From NCBI GenBank assembly GCA_002083655.1, contig MSXR01000007.1:1-64000 (forward strand): DNA of 64,000 nt, given 5' to 3'. This stretch comes from Proteobacteria bacterium ST_bin14. GTDB taxonomy: Bacteria > Pseudomonadota > Alphaproteobacteria > Sphingomonadales > Sphingomonadaceae. Position numbers and translations under genes: made by a program. Below, piece by piece: positions 28,670 through 36,213 of the stretch (position 1 is the stretch's first letter; each line of letters opens with the position of its first letter). Under the pieces are notes generated by a model. It was given only the letters and a program-made list of their open reading frames with translations, had not been told where the DNA came from and searched no databases.

Positions 28670-29083
28670 ATGTTGACGCCTGCACAAACCCACCGCCGAT
28701 ACATGACCCGGTTCATTCCGAGTATAACGGCATATGTGCTGCTGCTGGTTGGTTCAAACATCGTGATTGAGCAATTTCAGCCGCAAGGTGCTGCCCTGAT
28801 CGCGCTCGCCCTGCTTCCCGCCCTCGCGATTGTCGCCGTCATATGGTCGATGGGGATGTGGGTGATCGAACAGCCTGACGAATTCGTTCGGATGCGCATG
28901 GTGCAAGCGATGCTGATTGCTCTCGCGCTGACGCTTTCGGTCCAGACCGTTTGGGCATTCATTGAAGATACCAACATGGTCCCGCCCCGCCCCCGACATC
29001 TTGCTTTTCCATTATGGTGCGGTGGGCTGGCATGCGCACAGCTTGTCCTGCGGCTCCGAGACGGAGGCCATCATGGTGATTGA
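28670..29083 (+). CDS. Small 4-TM membrane protein (paralogue 1)
   Basis: This is a 137-residue protein with four hydrophobic segments (about residues 18-33, 44-67, 79-98 and 110-127). It carries a short charged loop EQPDEFVRMRMVQA between TM2 and TM3. I do not recognise a named family. It is clearly related to the next gene: both share IPSITAYV/FPTMTIYV, QPQG, LPAL and PDEF-VRM/RDEY-IRM at matching places, so the pair arose by tandem duplication. The neighbouring HTH regulator and hydrolase are on the same strand. Function unknown. Confidence 0.8.
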   Translation: MLTPAQTHRRYMTRFIPSITAYVLLLVGSNIVIEQFQPQGAALIALALLPALAIVAVIWSMGMWVIEQPDEFVRMRMVQAMLIALALTLSVQTVWAFIEDTNMVPPRPRHLAFPLWCGGLACAQLVLRLRDGGHHGD

Positions 29084-29107
29084 CCGCCAACCTGCTGGAG
29101 GTGCCGT

Positions 29108-29539
29108 ATGAGCCGATCGCCCCACATCGACCCGGCATTCGGCCGCTATCTGCGCCGTTTTTTCCCGACAATGACGATCTATGTCGTGCTTGTCTTCACC
29201 GTGCCCTGGGCAATTCAGGCGATCCAACCGCAAGGGCCGCTATTGTGGGCAATCGCCATCTTGCCAGCGCTGCCGTTGATGATGGTGTTTTTGATCATCG
29301 GCGCGCTGCTGATCGAACTGCGCGATGAATATATCCGGATGCTCGAAATTCGAAAGGCGCTGGTGGCGACGGGCTTTGCCATGTCTGCCGCAAGCGGATG
29401 GGGCTTTCTGGAAGTCTATGCCGATGCGCCGCATCTCCCGCTGTTTACAGTGCCGATCCTGTGGTTTGGCGGGCTTGCGATCGGCGCAGTTGCCAATGTC
29501 ATCGTGATGCGTCGCAGCCGTGCGGACGATAGCGCATGA
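29108..29539 (+). CDS. Small 4-TM membrane protein (paralogue 2)
   Basis: This is a 143-residue paralogue of the preceding gene with the same four-helix layout. The conserved charged loop reads ELRDEYIRMLEIRKAL and the fourth helix is PILWFGGLAIGAVANVIVM. It lies 24 bases downstream of its relative. Its stop overlaps the HTH gene start (ATGA), so translation of membrane protein and regulator is coupled. Coupling of a small DE(F/Y)-loop membrane protein with a YozG-like HTH protein suggests a sensor/regulator or stress pair, but no direct evidence exists here. Confidence 0.8.
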   Translation: MSRSPHIDPAFGRYLRRFFPTMTIYVVLVFTVPWAIQAIQPQGPLLWAIAILPALPLMMVFLIIGALLIELRDEYIRMLEIRKALVATGFAMSAASGWGFLEVYADAPHLPLFTVPILWFGGLAIGAVANVIVMRRSRADDSA

Positions 29540-29745
29540 AAAACCGCCTGCGCGTGCTGCGCGCCGAACGCGAATGGAGCCAGGGCGATCTGGCCGACCG
29601 GCTCGAAGTCTCCCGCCAAAGCGTCAACGCGATTGAGACCGGGCGATATGATCCATCGCTGCCGCTCGCCTTTCGCATCGCAGAACTGTTCGACCTGCCG
29701 ATCGAAGCCATTTTCATCAGTCCATCGAAGGAAACCCAACAATGA
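29536..29745 (+). CDS. XRE/YozG-like helix-turn-helix regulator
   Basis: A 69-residue protein that is almost only a Cro/C1-type HTH: MKNRLRVLRAEREWSQGDLA, LEVSRQSVNAIETGRYDPSL and the tail AFRIAELFDLPIEAIF. This shape matches the YozG group of very small XRE regulators. It overlaps both neighbours by four bases (membrane protein upstream, hydrolase downstream), so it is embedded in one transcription unit and may control it. The GCTAGC repeat before the operon is a candidate site. Confidence 0.9.
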   Translation: MKNRLRVLRAEREWSQGDLADRLEVSRQSVNAIETGRYDPSLPLAFRIAELFDLPIEAIFISPSKETQQ

Positions 29746-30671
29746 CCCTCGCCGTCAAAAGCCGCCTGATCGCCGCCATCGCTTTCCCGTTGCTCCTACT
29801 TCACGGCACGCCAAGCCGCGCCGCGACGCCCGATCCGCAGCAAATGGGACATGTCGCGATCAGCGGTACGCTCGAAATCACACAGCTCGACCATATTTCA
29901 ATCCAGTCTGTCGGCAAGGGCCCGGCGGTTTTCCTGATCCCCGGCCTCGCCTCGCCCCGCGCGGTGTGGGACGGCGTTGTCGCCGATCTCGCCAAGACGC
30001 ACCGGGTGTATCTGGTCGAAGTCCACGGCTTTGCCGGGGGCGACATCAAGGGCAATGACAAGGCGGGGCTGCTTGACGGAATCGCCGCCGATCTGAACGG
30101 CTTCATCATTGCCAACAAGATCAAGAACCCCGCCATTGCAGGACATTCGATGGGTGGCCTGCTCGCGATGATGATGGGCGCGCGCTATCCGCAATCAACC
30201 GGCAGTGTGCTGGTGATCGATAGCCTGCCCTTTTTCAGCCTGTTGTTCGGTCCAACCGCGACGGTGGAGGGGGCCAAGCCGTTCGCCGAACAGGCCCGCG
30301 CCCGTACCCTGGCAACGCCCGTGCCAACCGAGCCCGTTACCACCGATCCCGGCGGCATTTGGTCAAACACGCCAGCTGGACGGATCAAGGTCGCCAATTG
30401 GAGCGCCAAGGCTGATCCGCGCGTGTCTGCCCAGGCAGTTTATGAGGTGATGACGACCGATCTACGCCCCGAACTGGCAAAGGTAACGGCAAAGCCCTTC
30501 ACCGTGCTGTACGCAACCGGGGCGGGGCCGCAGGCCAAGCAGCTATGGGAGCTGGCTTATGCCGGGTCGCCCGCCACGTTGGTGCCAATCGCAGACAGCT
30601 GGCATTTCATCATGCTCGATCAGCCAGCGGCGTTCGAACAGGCGCTGAACGCCTTTCTTGGTCCGAAATGA
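29742..30671 (+). CDS. Exported alpha/beta hydrolase
   Basis: The 309-residue protein has a signal peptide (residues 1-27, ending GTPSRAA). An alpha/beta-hydrolase fold follows, with the oxyanion turn VFLIPGLASPRAVWDG, the nucleophile elbow AGHSMGGLLAMMMG and the catalytic His in DSWHFIMLDQP. It is the last gene of the 4-TM/HTH operon and is coupled to the HTH gene by ATGA. An esterase or lipase-like activity in the periplasm is likely; the natural substrate is unknown. Confidence 0.88.
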   Translation: MTLAVKSRLIAAIAFPLLLLHGTPSRAATPDPQQMGHVAISGTLEITQLDHISIQSVGKGPAVFLIPGLASPRAVWDGVVADLAKTHRVYLVEVHGFAGGDIKGNDKAGLLDGIAADLNGFIIANKIKNPAIAGHSMGGLLAMMMGARYPQSTGSVLVIDSLPFFSLLFGPTATVEGAKPFAEQARARTLATPVPTEPVTTDPGGIWSNTPAGRIKVANWSAKADPRVSAQAVYEVMTTDLRPELAKVTAKPFTVLYATGAGPQAKQLWELAYAGSPATLVPIADSWHFIMLDQPAAFEQALNAFLGPK

Positions 30672-30769
30672 TCCGATTAACGGGTTGAAACAGCATAATC
30701 ACCGCACGAAGCAATTGACCCCGGCGCGCCGCTCGGCTCCACACAGGGAGCGGGGCCGGGGGAAAGATC

Positions 30770-31855
30770 ATGTCGAGCGGTGATGAACAAAGTGCATTTG
30801 GTTTCAACAGCAATTGGCGGGAATTTGCGCCGATCGCCTTTACCAACCTGCTGCTGTGTATTGTAACGCTTGGGCTCTACACATTTTGGGCACGCACCCG
30901 CGAACGGCGATATTTGTGGAGCCAGACGCGCTTCATTGACGATCAGCTGGAATGGACGGGCACCGGGCTGGAACTGATGATCGGCTATGTGCTGGCGATC
31001 GTCCTGTTCGGCCTGCCATTGGCGGCGCTGCAATTCGGGCTGCAGGCAATGATCCTGCGCGGCTACCCCGGTTATGCGGGGATAACCGGCATCGTCTTAT
31101 ATTTCGGTTTGCTCTATCTGATTGGCATCGCGATTTTTCGGGCGCTGCGATATCGGCTCAGCCGCACCTTCTGGCGCGGCATTCGCGGCGGCAGCCATGA
31201 ACAGGGGTTGAGCTTTGGATTCAGCTATGTGTGGCGCACGATTACCGGGTCGTTGCTGCTGGGGCTGCTGATCCCTTGGTCGATGGTGTCGCTATGGAAC
31301 AAGCGGTGGGACGCGATGAGCTTTGGCCCGATGCAGTTCGATTCACATGCGCGGGTGGGGCCGATATTTGGGCGGTTTCTGTTGTTTTACCTCTCCCCGA
31401 TCTTCATTTTGGTTCTGCTTGGCTTGCTGGCTTTTTGGGGAATGGTTCCGGCACCCGGCAAGCTGGCACCGACGCCTGCCACCATGCAACAACAGGCCAT
31501 CGTGATCGCGGTCCTCGCCTATGTGATATTTTTTGTCGTGCTGGGATTGATCGCACTCGTATTTTACGCCGCGTATTTCCGTGAAGTCATCGGCAATCTG
31601 ACGCTGGGTGAGCTGTCGTTTGAATTTACCGCAACCACATGGGACTGGCTGAAGCTGGCGCTAGGCAGCCTGTTGCTGGTGGTGTTGACGCTGGGGATTG
31701 GCCAGATTTTCATCGGCTATCGCAACTGGACCTTCTTTGTCCGGCACATGCGCGCTTACGGCGATGTGCGGCTTGATGCGCTGACGCAATCGACCACGCG
31801 CGAGCCCGGCCAGGGCGAAGGGCTGCTCGACGCATTTGATGTTGGCGCATTTTGA
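30770..31855 (+). CDS. YjgN-family (DUF898) membrane protein
   Basis: This 361-residue polytopic protein has the DUF898 features. The N-terminal soluble strand FGFNSNWREFAPIAFTNLLL leads into the motif TLGLYTFWARTRERRYLW, and a repeat of the same theme follows (PWSMVSLWNKRWDAMSFG and FRYRNWTFF-like YRNWTFFVRHMRAYG). About seven to eight TM helices are visible. Function in the family is unknown. The stop overlaps the start of the M48 peptidase gene (TGATG). DUF898 and M48 membrane peptidases are repeatedly found as neighbours in proteobacteria (general knowledge), which hints at a shared process. Confidence 0.88.
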   Translation: MSSGDEQSAFGFNSNWREFAPIAFTNLLLCIVTLGLYTFWARTRERRYLWSQTRFIDDQLEWTGTGLELMIGYVLAIVLFGLPLAALQFGLQAMILRGYPGYAGITGIVLYFGLLYLIGIAIFRALRYRLSRTFWRGIRGGSHEQGLSFGFSYVWRTITGSLLLGLLIPWSMVSLWNKRWDAMSFGPMQFDSHARVGPIFGRFLLFYLSPIFILVLLGLLAFWGMVPAPGKLAPTPATMQQQAIVIAVLAYVIFFVVLGLIALVFYAAYFREVIGNLTLGELSFEFTATTWDWLKLALGSLLLVVLTLGIGQIFIGYRNWTFFVRHMRAYGDVRLDALTQSTTREPGQGEGLLDAFDVGAF

Positions 31856-32937
31856 TGGCTGAAACGGTGCGCGTCTGGCATTTCGACGGGCAGGTCGCCC
31901 GGCGACGCAGCGTGATGTTGGTTGCAGACGGCGCGCGCTTCACCCTGACGGAGGATGACGGCACGGCAGGCAACGGTCCCTGGGCATTTGCTGATCTGGT
32001 TGCGCGCGAGCCGGTCGGCGGGCAGCGCGTGTTCGGGATGAAGCGCCATACCGGTTGGTCAATCACGCTAGCGGAGGACCCGCCTGCCGCCATTGCCTAT
32101 CAGCTGCCACCGCTGATCCGCTATGGTGGCCTGATCGACCGGCTGGGCCTTTGGCCAATGGCGGCGCTGTTTGCGGTGATCGCCGCCCTTTCGCTGTACC
32201 TATTGGCACAAACCCCCGCGCTGGTCGCCAAGCTGGTGCCGCCTGCGGTGGAGCGCCGGTTGGGCGATGCGATGATTGGCGATTTCGGCGGGCGGTTGTG
32301 CACCGATCCGGCAGGTGAAGCGGCGATTGATGCGCTGAAGGCGCGGCTTGGCCCCGCCTATGCCGATAGCGACATCAGCGTTGCCAATATTGCGATGAAC
32401 AACGCCATCACGCTGCCCGGCGGGCGCATCATCCTGTTCAACGGGCTGTTGAAGGACGCAAAATCGCCCGACGAGATTGCGGGCGTATTGGGGCACGAAC
32501 TGGGCCATGTCGCCAATCGCGACGTGCTCGAATCACTCCTGCGGCAATTGGGGCTAAGCGTGCTGCTCGGCGGGCTGGACGGCAATATCAGCGGCTATAC
32601 CAACATGGTGCTGTCAACCGCCTATTCGCGCAGTGCCGAAAGCCGCGCGGATGATTTTGCGATCGATGCGCTGAAGCAGAGCAAAATTTCCACGCGGGAC
32701 ACTGCAGCGTTTTTTCGGCGGCTGGGCGGCAAGTCGCCGGTCGACAAATCCGGCGCCGCATCGGTGCTTGCCTATATTTCATCGCACCCGGTATCGGCCT
32801 TGCGAGCGGAACGGTTTGCGCGTGCCGCCACCGGCAGCACAGGCGACCGCCCCGCGCTGGATGCCGAACAATGGGCTGCGCTGAAGTCCATCTGCAAGGG
32901 TGCCAAGCCCGAATCACGCACGATCATGGGGTTTTAG
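31855..32937 (+). CDS. Membrane-anchored M48-family metallopeptidase
   Basis: Residues 1-100 form a soluble N-terminal domain (VRVWHFDGQVARRRSVMLVA). A single TM follows (MAALFAVIAALSLYLLA), and then an M48 domain with the zinc site GHELGHVANRD and the third ligand in SRSAESRADDFAIDAL. The active-site Glu is present. The 360-residue protein starts at ATG 31855, overlapping the DUF898 stop. It probably faces the periplasm and degrades membrane or exported proteins. Unlike the M48 protein at 11693 it has no TPR half. Confidence 0.9.
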   Translation: MAETVRVWHFDGQVARRRSVMLVADGARFTLTEDDGTAGNGPWAFADLVAREPVGGQRVFGMKRHTGWSITLAEDPPAAIAYQLPPLIRYGGLIDRLGLWPMAALFAVIAALSLYLLAQTPALVAKLVPPAVERRLGDAMIGDFGGRLCTDPAGEAAIDALKARLGPAYADSDISVANIAMNNAITLPGGRIILFNGLLKDAKSPDEIAGVLGHELGHVANRDVLESLLRQLGLSVLLGGLDGNISGYTNMVLSTAYSRSAESRADDFAIDALKQSKISTRDTAAFFRRLGGKSPVDKSGAASVLAYISSHPVSALRAERFARAATGSTGDRPALDAEQWAALKSICKGAKPESRTIMGF

Positions 32938-32982
32938 CGCGCCTTGCTTCCCAAGCCCGGCGTCCACGCCTAAACCGCCCCA

Positions 32983-33720
32983 ATGTCCGAACCCCTGCCC
33001 CGCCCTGCGCTTGCCTATCACCTGACAGCGGGCACGGGCCCGGCTGGCGGCCCGGTGACGATCTTCCTGCCGGGCTATGCTTCCGACATGAACGGCGCCA
33101 AGGCGCTGGCGCTGGAAAGCTGGGCACGCGGCGCGGGCCGCGCGTTTCTGCGGTTTGATTATGGCGGCTGCGGGCAAAGCGAGGGTGCCTTCGACGAACA
33201 GACGCTGGCAGGCTGGCGCGATGATGTGCTAGCGATGATCGATCTGGTCGCGCCCGCACCGGTGGTGCTGGTGGGATCATCGATGGGCGGCTGGCTGATG
33301 CTGCTCGCCACGCTGGCCCGGCCGGGGCGGGTAAGGGCGCTGGTGGGCGTTGCCGCCGCCGCCGATTTCACCGATTGGGGCTTTTCAACCGATGAGAAGC
33401 TTGCGCTGCTGAGCGGCGGGCGGATCGAGCGGCCCTCTCCCTATAGCGACCAGCCGACGGTTTATACCCGGGCCTTTTGGAGTTCTGGCGAGGCCAACCG
33501 GCTGATGCACGGCGTGATCGCGATTGATACGCCCGTGCGACTGCTGCACGGGCTGCGCGACAGTGATGTGCCAATCGCCCGCGCGATCCGGCTGACCGAG
33601 CTGATCCGTTCAGCGGACGTGCAGCTAAACATCATCAAAGATGGTGATCACCGCCTGTCGCGGGACGGCGATATCGCCATGCTGATCCGCGCAGTGGAGG
33701 AAGTGATCGACCTGCCATGA
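32983..33720 (+). CDS. Cytoplasmic alpha/beta hydrolase (esterase-like)
   Basis: A 245-residue alpha/beta hydrolase without a signal peptide. Landmarks are the strand VTIFLPGYASDMNGAK, the Gly-rich FDYGGCGQSEG, the nucleophile elbow VGSSMGGWLMLL, a catalytic Asp region LLHGLRDSDVP and the His in IKDGDHRLSR. Size and motifs fit the ABHD10/palmitoyl-thioesterase-like group. It overlaps the next (TPR) gene by four bases and follows the M48 gene by 45 bases. Confidence 0.87.
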   Translation: MSEPLPRPALAYHLTAGTGPAGGPVTIFLPGYASDMNGAKALALESWARGAGRAFLRFDYGGCGQSEGAFDEQTLAGWRDDVLAMIDLVAPAPVVLVGSSMGGWLMLLATLARPGRVRALVGVAAAADFTDWGFSTDEKLALLSGGRIERPSPYSDQPTVYTRAFWSSGEANRLMHGVIAIDTPVRLLHGLRDSDVPIARAIRLTELIRSADVQLNIIKDGDHRLSRDGDIAMLIRAVEEVIDLP

Positions 33721-34475
33721 TGTTCCTGATGCTGATTGCCCAGGCGGTAACGCCCCTACCGCTGCCACCTGCTGCCGACTCGATGGAGGCGCGCTACGAT
33801 CGCTGCGTTGATCTCGCCACGGCCAACCCACCCGAAGGCGTGGTTGAAGGAACGCAGTGGCGCGCGAGCGGCGGGGGGTTTTTCGCACGGCAATGCATCG
33901 GCATTGCTTATGCCAACCAAGCCAAATGGGCCCCCGCTGCCGAGGAATTTGAAGCGGCAGCGCAAGAGGCTGAGGTTGCCCGCAACAACAAAGCCGCACA
34001 GTTTTGGGCGCAAGCGGGCAATGCCCGGCTGGCAGCAGGCGATGTCGCAAAGGCCCGTGCCGCGCTGGATGCCGCATTGGCAGCGGGCACGCTGGTGGGA
34101 TTGGAGCGCGGGGAAGCGCAGTTTGATCGTGCCCGCGCGATGGTTGCCGCAGGCGAGTTGGAGGGCGCGCGCAATGACATTGATCAAGCGCTGACGTCGG
34201 CGGGCGAAGACCCGTTGATCTGGTTGGCATCAGCAACGCTGGCGCGCCGGATGGATGACCTGCCCCGCGCGCGAAAGGACATTGCCGAGGCATTTCGGCG
34301 CTCATCCGACGATCCATCCATCTATTTGGAGATTGGCAATATTGCCGCGCTTGGCGGTGATGCCGATGGCGCGAAATCGGCATGGAATGATGCCGTGCGC
34401 GTTGCCCCCTCCGGCGAGGCCGCCGCAAATGCGCGCGAGGCCCTGAAACAATTCGCTGACCCGCCCCAGCCTTAG
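33717..34475 (+). CDS. TPR-repeat protein, probably exported
   Basis: The 252-residue protein begins with a short hydrophobic start (MMFLMLIAQAVTPLPLPP) that may be a signal peptide. It consists mostly of TPR-like helix pairs such as WAPAAEEFEAAAQEAEVARN, AGDVAKARAALDAALAAG and AGELEGARNDIDQALTSA. A conserved cysteine pair (DRCVDLA and RQCIGIA) is near the N-terminus. Such proteins act as adaptors. Partner unknown. Translation is coupled to the upstream hydrolase (ATGA). Confidence 0.82.
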   Translation: MMFLMLIAQAVTPLPLPPAADSMEARYDRCVDLATANPPEGVVEGTQWRASGGGFFARQCIGIAYANQAKWAPAAEEFEAAAQEAEVARNNKAAQFWAQAGNARLAAGDVAKARAALDAALAAGTLVGLERGEAQFDRARAMVAAGELEGARNDIDQALTSAGEDPLIWLASATLARRMDDLPRARKDIAEAFRRSSDDPSIYLEIGNIAALGGDADGAKSAWNDAVRVAPSGEAAANAREALKQFADPPQP

Positions 34476-34550
34476 AATCGCTGGCCATGCACCCGCCTGC
34501 GCCCTATTCCGCTGGCAGAGCGACATAACCAAGAGCTGCGGAGCGCGACG

Positions 34551-34964
34551 ATGCACTATCTTCACACGATGATCCGGGTGAGCGATCCCGACGCGACGGT
34601 GAAATTCTTCAACCTGCTGGGGCTGGAGGAATTGAAGCGCTTTGACAGTGAGCAGGGCCGCTTCACGCTGATCTTCCTTGCCGCACCGGGTGATGAAAAG
34701 GCACAGGTTGAGCTGACCCATAATTGGGACCCGGAGGAATATGGCGAGGGCCGCAATTTTGGCCACCTCGCCTACCGCGTCGATAATATCTACGAAACCT
34801 GCCAGCGATTGATGGACGCGGGCGTCACGATCAACCGCCCGCCGCGCGACGGCCATATGGCGTTTGTGCGCTCGCCCGATAACATCTCGATCGAACTGCT
34901 GCAGGACGGCCATTTGCCGCCCGCCGAACCCTGGGCGTCAATGCCGAACACGGGCCATTGGTGA
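34551..34964 (+). CDS. gloA: Lactoylglutathione lyase (glyoxalase I)
   Basis: GloA isomerises the methylglyoxal-glutathione hemithioacetal to S-lactoylglutathione. The 137-residue protein shows His5 (YLHTMIRVSDPD), a Glu in LIFLAAPGDEKAQVELTHNW, the second His in NFGHLAYRVDNIYETC and the last Glu in NISIELLQDG, all at the places of the metal ligands. The next gene is gloB, whose ATG overlaps this stop (TGATG). The two steps of methylglyoxal detoxification are therefore encoded together. Confidence 0.93.
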   Translation: MHYLHTMIRVSDPDATVKFFNLLGLEELKRFDSEQGRFTLIFLAAPGDEKAQVELTHNWDPEEYGEGRNFGHLAYRVDNIYETCQRLMDAGVTINRPPRDGHMAFVRSPDNISIELLQDGHLPPAEPWASMPNTGHW

Positions 34965-35695
34965 TGGCGTTGGACATCATCCGCATTCCAGTGCTGAGCG
35001 ATAACTACATCTGGCTGGTGCATGATGCTGCATCGGGCGAAACGATGGTGGTTGACCCAGCCGTCGCCGAACCGGTGTTGGACGCGGCGGCTGCGCGCGG
35101 GTGGACGATTACCGCGATCTGGAACACCCATTGGCACCCCGATCACACCGGCGGCAATGCAGCGATCAAGGCCGCGACCGGCGCGACGGTGTATGGCCCC
35201 GCAGCGGAGGCAGCGCGCATTCCGACGCTGGACGTGCACGTGGCGGAGGGCGATATCGTGCGGCTAGGCGCACACATCGCAACCGTGCTTGAAACACCGG
35301 CCCATACCGCCGGGCATATAACATTCCATTTTGCTGATGATGCCATCGCCTTTACTGGCGACACACTGTTCGCGATGGGCTGTGGTCGGCTGTTTGAGGG
35401 AACGGCTGAACAGATGTTTGCCAATATGCAGCGCCTGTCGACATTGCCCGACGAAACAACCGTTTATTGTGCGCATGAATATACCGAATCAAACGGCCGG
35501 TATGCGCTGGTCGCTGAACCCGACAATGCAGCGATTATCGCGCGAATGGCCGATGTTGTGGCCGCGCGCGCGCGTGGCGAAGCAACCGTGCCGACCAGCA
35601 TTGGACTGGAACGTGCGACCAACCCGTTCATGCGCGCAACCTCTGCGGCGATGCTGGCGGAGCGGCGCGCAAATAAGGATGCTTTTCGCGGCTGA
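34964..35695 (+). CDS. gloB: Hydroxyacylglutathione hydrolase (glyoxalase II)
   Basis: GloB hydrolyses S-lactoylglutathione to lactate and glutathione. The metallo-beta-lactamase metal motif is NTHWHPDHTGGN (HxHxDH), followed by a His in ETPAHTAGHITF, an Asp in AFTGDTLFAMGCGRLFEG and the last His in VYCAHEYTESN. The C-terminal substrate-binding helices end RANKDAFRG. The 243-residue length and the TGATG overlap with gloA support the assignment strongly. Confidence 0.95.
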   Translation: MALDIIRIPVLSDNYIWLVHDAASGETMVVDPAVAEPVLDAAAARGWTITAIWNTHWHPDHTGGNAAIKAATGATVYGPAAEAARIPTLDVHVAEGDIVRLGAHIATVLETPAHTAGHITFHFADDAIAFTGDTLFAMGCGRLFEGTAEQMFANMQRLSTLPDETTVYCAHEYTESNGRYALVAEPDNAAIIARMADVVAARARGEATVPTSIGLERATNPFMRATSAAMLAERRANKDAFRG

Positions 35696-35746
35696 ACGGG
35701 TTATGCTGGCCATGGCAGGGGATGGCCACTTACGCGGGAGAGTATC

Positions 35747-36154
35747 ATGCGGCGTTTTGTCATTGCTTCGCTTGCCCTGATTGCGTGCGGCGGGGCCGCG
35801 CCTGCACCCGGATCCAATTCAGCCGAGTCCAACAGCGACGAAGCGCGGATAGCAAAGGCGCTGGCGGGGTTTACCCCTGGCAAGCCAGTGAACTGCATCC
35901 AGCAATTTCGCCCTACGTACAGCACTGAGGCAATTGGCGATTCCATCCTGTACCGGTTCAACAACCGACTGATTTACCGTAACAAAACATCCGGGCAGTG
36001 CGACAACGGTCACAGAATAGATGCTCTAGTCTTGCGCAATTTTGGCCCGCAGCTTTGTCGTGGCCAGATCATCCAGACGGTTGACACGTTGTCGGGTTTT
36101 GAAACCGGCTCGTGCGTGCTTGGCGACTTCACGCCCTATACCAAGGCGAAGTAG
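35747..36154 (+). CDS. Small cysteine-containing lipoprotein of unknown function
   Basis: The ATG at 35747 has GGGAGA upstream and gives MRRFVIASLALIACGGAAPA, a short lipoprotein signal with Cys14. The mature part of about 120 residues has four cysteines (NCIQQF, QCDNG, LCRGQ, SCVLGDF) that may form two disulfides, and it ends in FTPYTKAK. I do not recognise a family with certainty; it resembles the short outer-membrane lipoproteins of unknown role in sphingomonads. It follows gloB but is probably separate. Confidence 0.75.
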   Translation: MRRFVIASLALIACGGAAPAPGSNSAESNSDEARIAKALAGFTPGKPVNCIQQFRPTYSTEAIGDSILYRFNNRLIYRNKTSGQCDNGHRIDALVLRNFGPQLCRGQIIQTVDTLSGFETGSCVLGDFTPYTKAK

Positions 36155-36213
36155 CCGCGCGGGCTTGTGGGAGCGACCGGCGGCACCGCTGATGCCGCCG
36201 GTGGTTGCCGCCT

